Positions 44,802-54,279 of a DNA stretch of 64,000 nt are shown here, piece after piece (position 1 is the stretch's first letter; every line of letters starts with the position of its first letter). Where the stretch lies: positions 3,364,501-3,428,500 of the forward strand of contig NZ_CP119421.1 in NCBI RefSeq assembly GCF_030506305.1, given 5' to 3'. The translations under genes were made by a program, and so were the position numbers. Source of the DNA: Porifericola rhodea (GTDB taxonomy: Bacteria; Bacteroidota; Bacteroidia; Cytophagales; Cyclobacteriaceae). The notes under the pieces were generated by a model. It saw only the letters and a list, made by a program, of their open reading frames with translations, was not told the DNA's origin and made no database searches.

Positions 44802-45287
44802 TTATTTGGGGCTGGGTAAAAATATTTCGCCTTCGTGAGCCATCTTTTCCAGTTGATGGATTTTTACCCAGGGACCGCTAATCTGTACCGATTTCTTTTT
44901 TTCTTTGAGCTTAATACTCTCCCGGCCCAGTATTAGGTCCCAGAGAAAAAAAGGAGAACGAAAAACTACCAGGAGCGGGAGGTTGCGAAAAATATTATAG
45001 CCCTGCTTTTGAAATGCCTGTACCAGTCGCCTGCGTATAACATTAGGTTCTGCGAGATGAGTAAGGTGAAGATGTGCTTTGCGAGAAGAACGAGTGATGA
45101 TCAGGCTGAATACCAGAGGAATGAGTACGAGGTTGAGCCAGCGGAAGAAAGCGATGTCTGACCAGTTGCCCCGATAAATCCATACATCTGGAGCAATAGC
45201 TACCGCAAAATATAGCAGGCATATAATAGCATAGGCTTTAGCTGCCTTAGCCAGTGAGTAAGGTTCTTTTTCAACTCTAATCTGCAT
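44802..45287 (-). CDS. Small membrane protein of unknown function
   Basis: A 161-residue protein with two membrane helices (about 18-35 and 50-65) near its N-terminus, followed by a basic cytosolic region (RSSRKAHLHLTHL, NVIRRRLVQAFQKQGY). No motif or family was recognised. It stands alone, convergent with the sulfatase gene with an eight-base gap. Confidence 0.6.
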   Translation of the reverse strand: MQIRVEKEPYSLAKAAKAYAIICLLYFAVAIAPDVWIYRGNWSDIAFFRWLNLVLIPLVFSLIITRSSRKAHLHLTHLAEPNVIRRRLVQAFQKQGYNIFRNLPLLVVFRSPFFLWDLILGRESIKLKEKKKSVQISGPWVKIHQLEKMAHEGEIFLPSPK

Positions 45288-45730
45288 GTATCAGCTCAAT
45301 TACTGAAAGGCTCGTAGGTGTATACTAAACGTCTGAATATCAGACTTGGTGTATAGTTGGCTATAGTATTGCTTAACAAAGGTAGTAAGTAGAAACAAAA
45401 TTTGTTAATAGGCAAGTTTGCGAGCAATTCATCGCAGTTACCCCAAGTTTTCGGCTGGCAACCTTAGTTTTATAAAATTGGTATGTGTTGGTAAAGAGAA
45501 CTGTATTTAGCTCTGTCCTTTTCTTTCTCCAGACCTTGTTTACATATTCAGCATGTAATTAATTTTCCTGGGCAATATTTGAACGGGCTTTGCTTTCAAA
45601 AGCAGGAAATTACGCTTAATAGCTATAGGTTAGGCTTGATATTACGTATCAGCTTATAACTTTCTGTTTACAACAGACATTTATGTGGCATTAAGGCATG
45701 AGTATCCTATTTAAACTAAATACACATCAC
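45288..45730. other. Intergenic region upstream of the CSLREA pseudogene
   Basis: 443 bases without a supported gene, repeat or hairpin with a T tract. It must contain divergent promoters for 44802-45287 and 45731-47050, but no exact TAnnTTTG box was found. Confidence 0.4.
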
Positions 45731-47050
45731 ATGTCAAAGCTTAGCCTACTACTCTCTACTGCTCTTTGTCTGTTCTTTTTTGCCTGCGAACAGGACGATA
45801 GAATTACTTTTTATGTAAATACTACAAGTGATTTTGGGGATAACAGCCCGGGGGACGATGTCTGCGGTTTGGGAGGTAGCTGTAGCCTGCGTGCAGCTCT
45901 TGAAGAAGCCGCTTTGGGCGACAAAAAATCCATTACTATCATTCTTCCGACAGGCCGATATCGCCTGGATGCAGGGCAGCTGGAAATCAATGGCAAAATT
46001 CTGCATATCCGCGGTCAGCACATAGACCATACGATAATAGACGCGTAGGGGCGGTCGCGAGCTATACTGATAAATAGCGGTCTCATTAACATTACGAAAC
46101 TCACCATTGAAAACGGTATAACCAATAATAACAAAGGAGGAGGTATATTAGTACATTCAGGGGCATGGCTAACTTTGGAAGATGTACTAATTCAGGACTG
46201 CTAAAGCGTGTTTAGAGGAGGAGGGCTTTGCATAGATAGTGATGGACTGGTAGCCTTAAACAGAGTAATAGTAAGGCATAACGTGACAGGCAAAGGTGGT
46301 GGCGGCGGCGGTGGCGGTATCTACAATCAGGGTAAGCTTACTATTAACAACTCACTTATAGAAGCTAATATTGGAGGTAATATTGGTGGTGGTATAGGGC
46401 ATCATGGTGAGCAATTAACTATCAATAATAGTGCTATTGTCAACAATGAAGGTTATCGCTCGGGGCTGACACTAGGAGGCCAGGCTGTCCTGAAAAATGT
46501 AACTATCAGCGGAAATCATCAGTCCGATGACAGCTTTACTGCTACCGGAGGGTGGGGCGTAACAGTTTTTGCCAGTGTGCATATGCGAAATGTTACCATC
46601 ACTGATAATGGAAACACGAAAGTATGGATGGATCTTAGTAATCGTGGAGGGGGAGTTTTAGTAACGAGCCAGGGAAGACTAACGATGCAAAACTCTTTAG
46701 TGGCTGAAAATGAAGTGTACGACATCTCTGGAAGTATTACATCTAATGGCTTTAACCTGGTAGGCAATGCTGGTCAACTTAATGTATTGGCAGCCTCAGG
46801 AGACCAGCTAGGTAGTGCTACTCGTCCTATCAATCCGAGGCTGGACGATTTGAGTTATACTGGAGGTTTTACACCTACCCATGCTTTACTCCCAGGAAGC
46901 CCGGCAATAGATGGTGGCTCTAATCTGGCCCCTATTTCAGATCCTACATCCTGTCTTTCTAAAGACCAAAGGGGGGTATCTCGTCCTCAGGATGGTGATG
47001 GCCGCCTGCCTAACGTATGCGATATAGGAGCCTTTGAGCTTGAGCCTTAA
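45731..47050 (+). pseudogene. CSLREA / right-handed beta-helix lipoprotein gene with two nonsense codons
   Basis: One continuous frame of about 440 codons interrupted by TAG at 46046-46048 and TAA at 46202-46204. Before the first stop: lipobox FFFAC, the FYVNTTSDFGD strand and the CSLREA-like CSLRAALEEA motif. Between them: RAILINSGLINITKLTIENG. After the second: repeated beta-helix rungs (GGGIYNQGKLTINNSLIEANIGG, NNSAIVNNEG, KNVTISGNH, VTITDNG) and a choice-of-anchor Q-like end (PGSPAIDGG, DQRG, CDIGAFELEP). All three parts stay in the same frame, so the stops are point changes, not indels. The intact ancestor was probably a surface carbohydrate-binding or lyase-like protein. Confidence 0.85.
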
Positions 47051-47101
47051 GAGTAAAGGCCACTAAACACTCTGTATCAATTAAGTTTAGCGACCAATAA
47101 C

Positions 47102-48631
47102 TTAGTTAATAGGCTGAGTGAGAATGGCAAGCACAGTACGTATGCCCTCTTCAAAATTTCCCAGCCTTAGATTTTCGTTAGGGCTATGCTGATTGTTATC
47201 GGCGTTTACTGTAGGTACGGTGACGGCGGGCACACCCAGCGTTACTACAAAAGGTGAAATAGGGATGGAACCCCCAGAAGTACGGATAAGAATAGGAGTC
47301 TTGCCAAAGGCCCGTTCCAAAGCTGTTGTTAGCCAGTTTCCTGTAGTAGAGTTAATTTCAGTACGAAAAGCAGCATAAGAAAACTCATGGCTCAGGCTGA
47401 TCAGCTTATCATATTTTTGCCTTTCTGTTTCTGTGGGCTCCCCCTCTACAAAGTGATAATTCTGAGCGGCAATGTGATCTTTTACGAGCTTCAGTAAATA
47501 ATCCGGGTCAGATTCCTTCACCAGTCGCATATCTATTTCAGCTACTGCAAAGTCTGGTACTATGGTGCGCACTTCTGCACCTACCCAGCCAGCACTTAAT
47601 CCGCGTATGTTCAGAGATGGGTACTGGCGCGAAGCCTGCAAAAAACTGGCAACACTATCCTGCCCGGCTATGCCCAGTTTTCGTTTGATTTCTGCTTCGT
47701 CATCAGGTATACTGCGTAGCGTCTCCAGACTATTTTTATCCAGTTCAATACCCCGATAATAACCGGGGATAGTCACCCTGCCGTATTCATCCTTCATAGA
47801 TGCTAGGAGCTGGGCCATTCGTAGAGCAGGGTTAGGCACATAGTTACCATAGTGCCCACTATGCTGGGGGTTTTTAGGGCCAAATATCTTGAGCGTTAGC
47901 GTTTGTATGCCCCTGGCTCCGAAGGTAAGCGTAGGCTCATTAGAAGGGTGCCGTGGGCCATCTAAAATAATCATATGGTCTGCCTTAAGTTCATCCGCGT
48001 AAGTGCCTACTGCTGCCGGTAAGTGCGGAGAACCAAGTTCTTCTTCAAAATCCATAATTACCTTTATATTAAAGGCCGCTTCTTTTTTTTGAGCCTGAAG
48101 AATATCAATAGCTTTAAGAAACATGACTACTGGGCCTTTGGCATCGGAGGCCGAGCGTGCAAATACTCTCCAGTCCGGCTTATAATCGCTTTTAAACGCA
48201 TTCCAGTCCAGGGTTTGCCAACTGCCATCAGCTGTCTCGGTTTTAAGTACAGGGTCATACGGACTTTCCTGTTGCCATCTGGAAGAGTCTACAGGCTGTC
48301 CATCTATCTGCAAATAAATGAGTACAGTAGGTAGCTCCTTTTTGTTGTTTATAGAAGCCAGAAGTAAGGGAGGTCCTTCGGTGGTTAAAATTTGCGTTTT
48401 AAAACCTCTACGGGCAAAAGCTTCCTGACACCAATCTACATTAGCTTTTACATGCTCCGGAAAGCTGGCATTGTTCGGAATGGAAAGAATTTCTCTAAGC
48501 TCATTAATTCCAGATGCCAGTTGTTCACGACTTAAATGTTCAATATCCGACCGCGTGAGTTGTTGCGCCTGTAATGTAGATAGGCTGGCAGCACAGCTCA
48601 TTAGTAAAATGAGTAAGTAGATTTGTTTCAT
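47102..48631 (-). CDS. Exported M20-family dipeptidase/peptidase
   Basis: A 509-residue metallopeptidase. The signal peptide ends in LQAQQ. Metal-binding elements include IYLQIDGQPVDSSRW, the DAKGPVVMFLKAI segment, and MDFEEELGSPHL with the catalytic glutamate; GHYGNYVPNPALRM is in the dimerisation domain, and a final HSPNEN supplies a metal ligand. Members remove amino acids from dipeptides or acylated amino acids. The start at 48631 begins the signal. Divergent from a small lipoprotein gene. Confidence 0.86.
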   Translation of the reverse strand: MKQIYLLILLMSCAASLSTLQAQQLTRSDIEHLSREQLASGINELREILSIPNNASFPEHVKANVDWCQEAFARRGFKTQILTTEGPPLLLASINNKKELPTVLIYLQIDGQPVDSSRWQQESPYDPVLKTETADGSWQTLDWNAFKSDYKPDWRVFARSASDAKGPVVMFLKAIDILQAQKKEAAFNIKVIMDFEEELGSPHLPAAVGTYADELKADHMIILDGPRHPSNEPTLTFGARGIQTLTLKIFGPKNPQHSGHYGNYVPNPALRMAQLLASMKDEYGRVTIPGYYRGIELDKNSLETLRSIPDDEAEIKRKLGIAGQDSVASFLQASRQYPSLNIRGLSAGWVGAEVRTIVPDFAVAEIDMRLVKESDPDYLLKLVKDHIAAQNYHFVEGEPTETERQKYDKLISLSHEFSYAAFRTEINSTTGNWLTTALERAFGKTPILIRTSGGSIPISPFVVTLGVPAVTVPTVNADNNQHSPNENLRLGNFEEGIRTVLAILTQPIN

Positions 48632-48718
48632 AGTTAGCGTTGGGTAGATCAATGACTAGCAGGAGGAATATTCCAACCTGATAATCAATATAGGTGTCTA
48701 CTTTATAAACTGATAACT

Positions 48719-49063
48719 ATGAGAAGAATTTTTGCAATAGCCCTGCTCCTCTGCTGTGGCTTTTCCTGTGAGGAAGTACTGGTAGCCAATGAGGAAGTGA
48801 TTAAGATGATGTATGCCGAAACTGGCTGTGCCAACCCCTGGGAGATGACTAGGGATGAAGCTCAATACCAGAAAAATATTAAAGCTTATCTCCTACAAAA
48901 TAACGTAAAGGCGCTCAATATAGAAGTACTGCACGAATTACCAGAAGATATGTCGGTCTGCTATGCCTGCCATTGCTGGTCTGGACGAAATATTTATATA
49001 GATATTGCTTCTGATCAGAAAAATGCTGCCGAAAAGCTGGGCTTTGAGCTGGCAAAAAGGTAA
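48719..49063 (+). CDS. Small cysteine-containing lipoprotein of unknown function
   Basis: A 114-residue predicted lipoprotein (lipobox GFSC). The mature protein has five further cysteines, including CANPW and CYACHCW, which could form disulfides or bind metal. No family recognised. It is divergent from the M20 gene, and followed by a leftward terminator for the convergent gene 49120-49608. Confidence 0.6.
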   Translation: MRRIFAIALLLCCGFSCEEVLVANEEVIKMMYAETGCANPWEMTRDEAQYQKNIKAYLLQNNVKALNIEVLHELPEDMSVCYACHCWSGRNIYIDIASDQKNAAEKLGFELAKR

Positions 49064-49073
49064 GAAAAGCAAA

Positions 49074-49104
49074 GCCCTATGTATTTGTAGGTATAGCATA
49101 GGGC
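49074..49104 (-). terminator. Probable leftward terminator of the NTF2-like gene
   Basis: GCCCTATG (49074-49081) and CATAGGGC (49097-49104) form an 8-base stem with a 15-base loop. Read leftward the tail is UUUGCUUUUCUU; read rightward there is no U tract. Confidence 0.5.
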
Positions 49105-49119
49105 AGTCTGTAGTCAAAG

Positions 49120-49608
49120 CTATTCTCTTCGGGCAGAGAGAATTACAGAAGCAGGATACTGTATATAGTCTACCTGATGTCTGATTTTTAGATCTTTGTC
49201 AAAATAAAGCCAGATAGTAAAACCTCCGCTCCATTCCTGCTTTTCGCCATGCCAGTAGAAAGGGTTGAAATGACCGCGAGCTACTACCAGGCTATCCTGA
49301 GTAACAATATCCTGAACCTCCAGGTGCTTCTGTGCAGGGCTTATCTTCTGAAAGTTGGAGTCTGGCCAGTTGTAAAACTCTTCAAAATTTTTGATGCCCC
49401 TGGTACGTGTCTTAAGAGCAGCATCGGTAAAGGTAACTTTTGGATGATAAAACGAGAGAAATTTATCCCAATCTTCTCTTTGCTGATAAGTAGCAAAGTA
49501 CTCAATAGCTTTTGCTCTTACCGCCTGTTCAAACTTTTCTTCTTCGGAAGTGCCACAGGCAAATAATATAGTACAGAGAAATAGGGCTAAATAATGTATC
49601 TGCTTCAT
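49120..49608 (-). CDS. NTF2-like (SnoaL/DUF4440-type) lipoprotein
   Basis: A 162-residue predicted lipoprotein (lipobox LFAC) with an NTF2-like cone fold: an N-terminal helix (KAIEYFATYQQREDWDKFLSFYHPKVTF), NFEEFYNWPDSNFQKI, a long strand LVVARGHFNPF and a final KIRHQVDYIQYP. NTF2-like proteins serve as enzymes or binding modules; the function is unknown. Monocistronic. Confidence 0.65.
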   Translation of the reverse strand: MKQIHYLALFLCTILFACGTSEEEKFEQAVRAKAIEYFATYQQREDWDKFLSFYHPKVTFTDAALKTRTRGIKNFEEFYNWPDSNFQKISPAQKHLEVQDIVTQDSLVVARGHFNPFYWHGEKQEWSGGFTIWLYFDKDLKIRHQVDYIQYPASVILSARRE

Positions 49609-49763
49609 AAAATCAGGGGTTTCCGTAAGTTACATGTTTACATGCACATACGCGCATATATCTAATAAAGCATATCTCTTGCCAAACTCGGGCAAGTATA
49701 TCAATGAAAATACAAAGGTGAGTATTAGATGGGTTCACTATTGTACTGAAAGGCTTAAAATTT

Positions 49764-49889
49764 ATGTGGGCTACCTGGAATAACGACCCCATAATTTATG
49801 AGCTTTGGTACGAAAAAAAGTATAGCTGGAATGAGATGTGGCCGTCAAAACCACAATTCGTGGGTGCTGCTCCACAGCCTTACAAATAA
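49764..49889 (+). CDS. Candidate tryptophan-rich small protein or gene remnant
   Basis: A 41-codon frame starting MWATWNNDPIIYELWYEK and ending in PQPYK. It contains five tryptophans and four tyrosines in 41 residues, far from random composition, and the frame is open upstream to 49722. A purine-rich GAAAGG lies ten or so bases before the ATG. No family recognised; it may be a small gene or the tail of a lost gene. Confidence 0.35.
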   Translation: MWATWNNDPIIYELWYEKKYSWNEMWPSKPQFVGAAPQPYK

Positions 49890-49896
49890 ACTAGCC

Positions 49897-49934
49897 TAAA
49901 AAAAAGCTGCCCGACAAATGTGCCAGGCAGCTTT
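49897..49934 (-). terminator. Rho-independent terminator of the propeller/amidohydrolase gene
   Basis: Arms AAAGCTGCC (49903-49911) and GGCAGCTTT (49926-49934) form a 9-base stem around a 14-base loop; read leftward eight U follow. It lies 10 bases after the stop codon. Confidence 0.88.
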
Positions 49935-49944
49935 GAGTAAGCTA

Positions 49945-52900
49945 TTAATGCACACCGCAGTGGCACTGAGGTGTTAGAAAAGAGCGTGTTTTCATATGGA
50001 AGTCAAACTGCTGATTGTACTTATTTTGCTCCCAATAGAATTTTCCTCGGGGCTTATTTCGCAAGCCTAGTTCGTTCATGCTCTTAGCCTCGTATAGACG
50101 GCCGTTAACCATAGTGTAGCTGATTTGCTCCGTATTACGAATATCTTCTAACGGATTGGCATCTAAAATGACCAGATCGGCTAGCTTGCCTTCTTCTAAA
50201 GAGCCAATGTGCTTATCCATACCCAGGTAATAAGCACCGTTGAGTGTGGCTGCTTTCAGAGCTTCCATTTCACTCATGCCCCCCTGCTCCAGCATCCAAA
50301 GCTCCCAGTGTGCACCTAAACCTTGTAATTGTCCGTGTGCTCCCAGGTTTACTTTTACTCCCAGATCTGCTAAAGCTTTACAGCTTTCAGAAGTAAGTAT
50401 GTGTCCGTTCTCATACTCTTCCTGAGGTACCATAGTACGATGTCGTGCCCGTGGATCTATAACCGCACGAGGGGTAAAGCTAAGCAAACGCTCTTTCTCC
50501 CAGACTTTAGAGTTTTGGTAGAAGTAGTACTCACCGTTTAATCCTCCATAATTTACAATCAGGGTTGGGGTATAGGTAGTTTTGCTGGCAGCCCAGAGTT
50601 GGAGTACATCGCTATAAACCGGTGCTACAGGTATGTTGTGTTCAATGCTGGAGTGTCCATCCAGTATCATACTCATGTTATGAAAGAAGAAGGAACCACC
50701 CTCAGGTACTACCAGTATTTCTTCTTCACGGGCTGCCTGTATAATCTGCTGCCGCTGGTCACGGCGGGGCTGGTTATAGCTTTTCACGGAAAATGCTCCA
50801 AAGGCTTTGGTACGGCGGATAGCGGATCTGGCATCATCCAGATTGTTGATTTTAGCTTTAAAATCTCCTTCAGCACCATAGAGAATAATACCCGTTGAAA
50901 ACACTCTGGGGCCCACCATATTACCTGCTTTCACCATTTCTGAGTAAGCAAACACCATTTCGGTATTAGCAGATGGGTCATGCATGGTGGTTACACCATA
51001 GGCAAGGTTTGCATAGTAAGGCCAATGCTTCTGAGGGTTTAAGCCCAGGCGAAAATGTTGCGCATGCGCGTGTACATCTATTAGTCCGGGTATAATGGTT
51101 TTTCCACTCATATCCATTACTTGAGCCCCCTTGGGAATGCTTACTGTTTCTGCAGGGCCTACAGCTTCTATACGATTGTCTTTTATGAGTAGAACGCCGT
51201 TTTCAATTACTTCATCCCCTTTCATACTGATGATACGAGCACCTTTGAGCGCCAGTAAGCCCTCGGGTTTATCAAATTTTGCTGTAAGGCCTACTTTAAT
51301 ACCTGTAGTATCTATAGGAGGGAGTTTGGCTTTAGCCTCTTCGCTGCTTATGCCACTCAAAAAAGCAAAACTGTCTTCCAGCGTTGTAGTAAAATACTCT
51401 TCTCCTAAAGTCCAGTGTAGTTTTTTACTGTCTGCAGACCAGTGAAGATTTATACCAGCATCCTTTGCTACCTGAGTTACTGGCATCGCTTTAGTTCCGG
51501 CGCTTAAGTCAAGTGCCTTACCACTTTGGGGCATGGCGGCTATGTATACTTTAAAAAGTTCGGTAAAAGCGATCCACTTACCGTCGGGGCTGGGGATAAA
51601 CTGGGTAGCATATTTTGAGGTAAAGTGCGTTTTTTCATCTTCGCCATTCAGGTTCACGCTTTTCAGCTTTTTGTCTAATGCGCCAAACAGGTAGCCACCT
51701 GTTTGAAAGTAGATACGGTTTCCATCGGCACTAAAGCGAGGGAAATCACCACCATCCGCTATTCTTCTGGCCTCTCCGCCAGTTGCGGATATCAGATACA
51801 GGCCCGGCTCTTTATCAAAATTGTAACCCTGGTCACTATTTCCAGACTCTTTGAGAAACACTATCTGGCTGCCATCTGGCGAGTATGCAGGTTGGCGGAA
51901 GCTACCCTTGATGTTCGTTAGTTTTTGAGGCTGTGCTTTTCTGCTGTTTAGGTCAAGTTTATATACTGCCCCTGTAGTTTCGTCATTCCAGGTGGTGTAA
52001 ACTATGTTGTTTCCATCTGGTGAAAAGGAAGGTTCAAATTCAAAATCTTTAGCTGTAGTCAGGCGTTCAGGCTTCCCATCAGGAAGGTTTTTTTTCCAGA
52101 GATAACCCAAAGCATGAAAAACCAATGTTTTTTCGTCAGGAGAAGTAACCGCATGACGAATTACTTTGGCATCAAACTGTTCGGGTGCAGGGTCATGCTC
52201 AAAATGCAGGGCATCTACAATTTTATGGGTAGCAGTAGCGCTAAAAGGAATTTCGGTAGCCGTGGCTCCTGCGATATTAATTTTACGAATTTTTCCTTCT
52301 GCCCAGATTACAATAGCCTTATCGTCGGGCATCCAGTCAAAGCCGGGATAAGTACCGTAAATAGCCCAGGCTTCCTGCTGGTCTTTGCTTAGTTGATCAT
52401 AGACTGGCCATTCCTCTCCTGTTTCAGTATCATGAATGAAAAGTACAGACTTGGTACGTACCCTGCGGACGAAAGCTAGTTTTTTGCCATCATGAGAAAT
52501 CTGGGGACGAGAAGCACCACCCGGACCTCCGGTAATGGTTCTAATCTCTCCACTTTCTCTATCGTAGCGTTTGATAACGTATATCTGGCTGTTAGGATCT
52601 TTATTATATTGAAAATACCCTCCCGGATACATATCTTCGCTATAGTATACGTAGCGCCCATCAGGGGAAACGCTTGGCTCGTTAACGTCCTGCTGATCAT
52701 TCTTGCGCTTGGTCAGCTGTATGCCTCTACCTCCGCTTATATGATACATCCATATCTCTCCCGCGCCTAAAGACCGACCCGAGGTAAAGTGTTTACGTGC
52801 CATCAGGTACTGCCCATCTGGCGACCAGGTGGGGTTGTTTAGCAGACGAAAATCTTCCTGAGTAATTTGAGTGGCCTCGCTACCATCGGGCGCCATCAGC

Positions 52901-53256
52901 CATATATTGTCGCCTCCGCCGGCATCGCTGGTAAAGGCGATACGAGTACCATCTGGACTAAAGCGGGGCTGGGTTTCGTAGGCATGTCCGCCCCGGATCA
53001 GTTTTGCTTGGCCTCCACCAATAGGTAGGGTGTAAATATCGCCCAAAAGATCAAAAGCTATGGTTTTCCCATCGGGGCTTACGTCCAAATTCATCCAGGT
53101 GCCTTCTTCGGTGGTAATGTTCACCTCCTGAAAGCTGCCCTGAGGAGTGTTGACGTCCCAACCTTTCTTCTCGGTTTTGCTCTCTTCTTTCTCCTGAGCA
53201 AAAAGAGTAAAGCAACACAAAATGCTTAATAAGGAGTAGGTTAATAGTGTTTTCAT
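49945..53256 (-). CDS. Exported TolB-like beta-propeller / amidohydrolase fusion
   Basis: A 1,103-residue exported protein. A signal peptide ends in TLFAQ. Residues about 40-640 are TolB/DPP-type propeller blades, each with an SPDG turn (NLDVSPDGKTIAFDLLGDIY, PRFSPDGTRIAFTSDAGG, PSFSPDGNNIVYTTWND). Residues 660-1075 are an amidohydrolase domain: GARII, then IIPGLIDVHAHAQHF with the metal-binding HxH, YGVTTMHDPS, SSIEHNIPVAP, LGAHGQLQGLGAHWE and KLADLVILDANP. The protein ends in the odd CHCGVH. Relatives are annotated as amidohydrolase or PD40-domain proteins; the substrate is unknown. Single gene with its own terminator. Confidence 0.88.
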   Translation of the reverse strand: MKTLLTYSLLSILCCFTLFAQEKEESKTEKKGWDVNTPQGSFQEVNITTEEGTWMNLDVSPDGKTIAFDLLGDIYTLPIGGGQAKLIRGGHAYETQPRFSPDGTRIAFTSDAGGGDNIWLMAPDGSEATQITQEDFRLLNNPTWSPDGQYLMARKHFTSGRSLGAGEIWMYHISGGRGIQLTKRKNDQQDVNEPSVSPDGRYVYYSEDMYPGGYFQYNKDPNSQIYVIKRYDRESGEIRTITGGPGGASRPQISHDGKKLAFVRRVRTKSVLFIHDTETGEEWPVYDQLSKDQQEAWAIYGTYPGFDWMPDDKAIVIWAEGKIRKINIAGATATEIPFSATATHKIVDALHFEHDPAPEQFDAKVIRHAVTSPDEKTLVFHALGYLWKKNLPDGKPERLTTAKDFEFEPSFSPDGNNIVYTTWNDETTGAVYKLDLNSRKAQPQKLTNIKGSFRQPAYSPDGSQIVFLKESGNSDQGYNFDKEPGLYLISATGGEARRIADGGDFPRFSADGNRIYFQTGGYLFGALDKKLKSVNLNGEDEKTHFTSKYATQFIPSPDGKWIAFTELFKVYIAAMPQSGKALDLSAGTKAMPVTQVAKDAGINLHWSADSKKLHWTLGEEYFTTTLEDSFAFLSGISSEEAKAKLPPIDTTGIKVGLTAKFDKPEGLLALKGARIISMKGDEVIENGVLLIKDNRIEAVGPAETVSIPKGAQVMDMSGKTIIPGLIDVHAHAQHFRLGLNPQKHWPYYANLAYGVTTMHDPSANTEMVFAYSEMVKAGNMVGPRVFSTGIILYGAEGDFKAKINNLDDARSAIRRTKAFGAFSVKSYNQPRRDQRQQIIQAAREEEILVVPEGGSFFFHNMSMILDGHSSIEHNIPVAPVYSDVLQLWAASKTTYTPTLIVNYGGLNGEYYFYQNSKVWEKERLLSFTPRAVIDPRARHRTMVPQEEYENGHILTSESCKALADLGVKVNLGAHGQLQGLGAHWELWMLEQGGMSEMEALKAATLNGAYYLGMDKHIGSLEEGKLADLVILDANPLEDIRNTEQISYTMVNGRLYEAKSMNELGLRNKPRGKFYWEQNKYNQQFDFHMKTRSFLTPQCHCGVH

Positions 53257-53351
53257 ACAAGAATTTTACATGTTTCAACCTACGAAGCTAAATAATATTG
53301 TAAAGTAGGACAAAGTGGAATTGCAATACAGAACAAAATTTGGAAGAAGGT

Positions 53352-54134
53352 CTATTCTCTTTTGGAATGTTCTTGCAAAAAGATAAAAAGTTGTGTCCCT
53401 GCGTTATCCTTACTGCTTTGAGCCAGCAGCCTTTCATCCTGTTGATTGAAGAGTATAAGCAGACTGTCATATTCTTTTTCGCTAAGGTTGAGGGCTTTTA
53501 TCATCTGTTGTCTGTATTCCTGATCGTGGAGAGTAGCATAATAAGATTCAAAGGTATGCTCTTTACGTAAAACATTTTTGAGAGCTCTTTTTTCTTTGTC
53601 TTCAGTGCTAAAGTAGCTAAATGGTCCATATAAAACCCCTGAGATCAAAGGAATCTGAGGTAGACGGGGATGCCTGTTATTGAAGTAATGAGTCCAGTCC
53701 CACTTCCACGTACCACTTTCTATAGGTTGAGGATGATCAAGTGTAGGTAATCCGGCAATTCTGAGAGGCTGATGCCGGGTTTTCTCCAGTGGGTTAAACC
53801 TTTTAGTATATACAAATACTTCACTGAGTAGACGCTGATCAGGAATCATAAGAATTTCCACTTTAGCACTTGTGAGGGTATCTGTGTCTATTTTTTTGTA
53901 ATAGTCTACAAATCCTATGGAAGAAAAATGCAACTCATATATGCCCCCTTTCAGGTCTAACTGAAACTGCCCCTGAGCATCGGTAACTACCCCAAACTGT
54001 TGGTCTGTCGTTCGGATATGGACAAATGGAATAGGCTGCTCGTTTTCCAGGTCAGAAACAGTACCTACTAAACTTTGGCTAAATAAGGGGTAAGAAAGAA
54101 ATAACAATAGCGGAATAAGCCGGGTCACTGTCAT
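53352..54134 (-). CDS. CarboxypepD_reg-like domain exported protein
   Basis: A 260-residue exported protein: signal peptide to LFSQS, then a carboxypeptidase regulatory-like sandwich (LVGTVSDLENEQPIPFVHI; GVVTDAQGQFQLDLKGG). The C-terminal 150 residues are helical and charged (EHTFESYYATLHDQEYRQQMIKAL). It shares its design with 21197-21955, and the ends (KEYDSLLILFNQQDERLL versus DTLDKFMMYCRMRDLF) look related. Function unknown. It lies upstream of the amidohydrolase gene with a 95-base gap. Confidence 0.75.
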   Translation of the reverse strand: MTVTRLIPLLLFLSYPLFSQSLVGTVSDLENEQPIPFVHIRTTDQQFGVVTDAQGQFQLDLKGGIYELHFSSIGFVDYYKKIDTDTLTSAKVEILMIPDQRLLSEVFVYTKRFNPLEKTRHQPLRIAGLPTLDHPQPIESGTWKWDWTHYFNNRHPRLPQIPLISGVLYGPFSYFSTEDKEKRALKNVLRKEHTFESYYATLHDQEYRQQMIKALNLSEKEYDSLLILFNQQDERLLAQSSKDNAGTQLFIFLQEHSKRE

Positions 54135-54218
54135 AACACTTAGTTTGGTTTATAAGTGAATATAACGTGTTTTTACTTATTATATTTAATGAAGAGTGTG
54201 AAAATTGAGTAGTATCCA

Positions 54219-54258
54219 AAAAAGAAAGCCTGTACTGTTTTCATAATTCGGCACAGGC
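54219..54258 (-). terminator. Probable terminator of the second sulfatase gene
   Basis: GCCTGT (54228-54233) and ACAGGC (54253-54258) form a 6-base stem with a 19-base loop; read leftward the tail is UUUCUUUUUU. The stem is short, so confidence is moderate. Confidence 0.5.
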
Positions 54259-54279
54259 CCAACCCGGCACTAAATAGCT

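Larger units (their letters stand above)
49609..49944. other. Intergenic region with a Trp-rich small frame and a terminator
   Basis: 336 bases between leftward genes. It contains the small rightward frame 49764-49889 and the leftward terminator at 49897-49934. The remaining part shows no repeat or coding sign. Confidence 0.5.

Noticed and set aside
45731-47050. A frameshift explanation for the broken CSLREA gene
   Set aside because: Both halves are in the same frame; translating across gives clean family sequence interrupted only by two stop codons.
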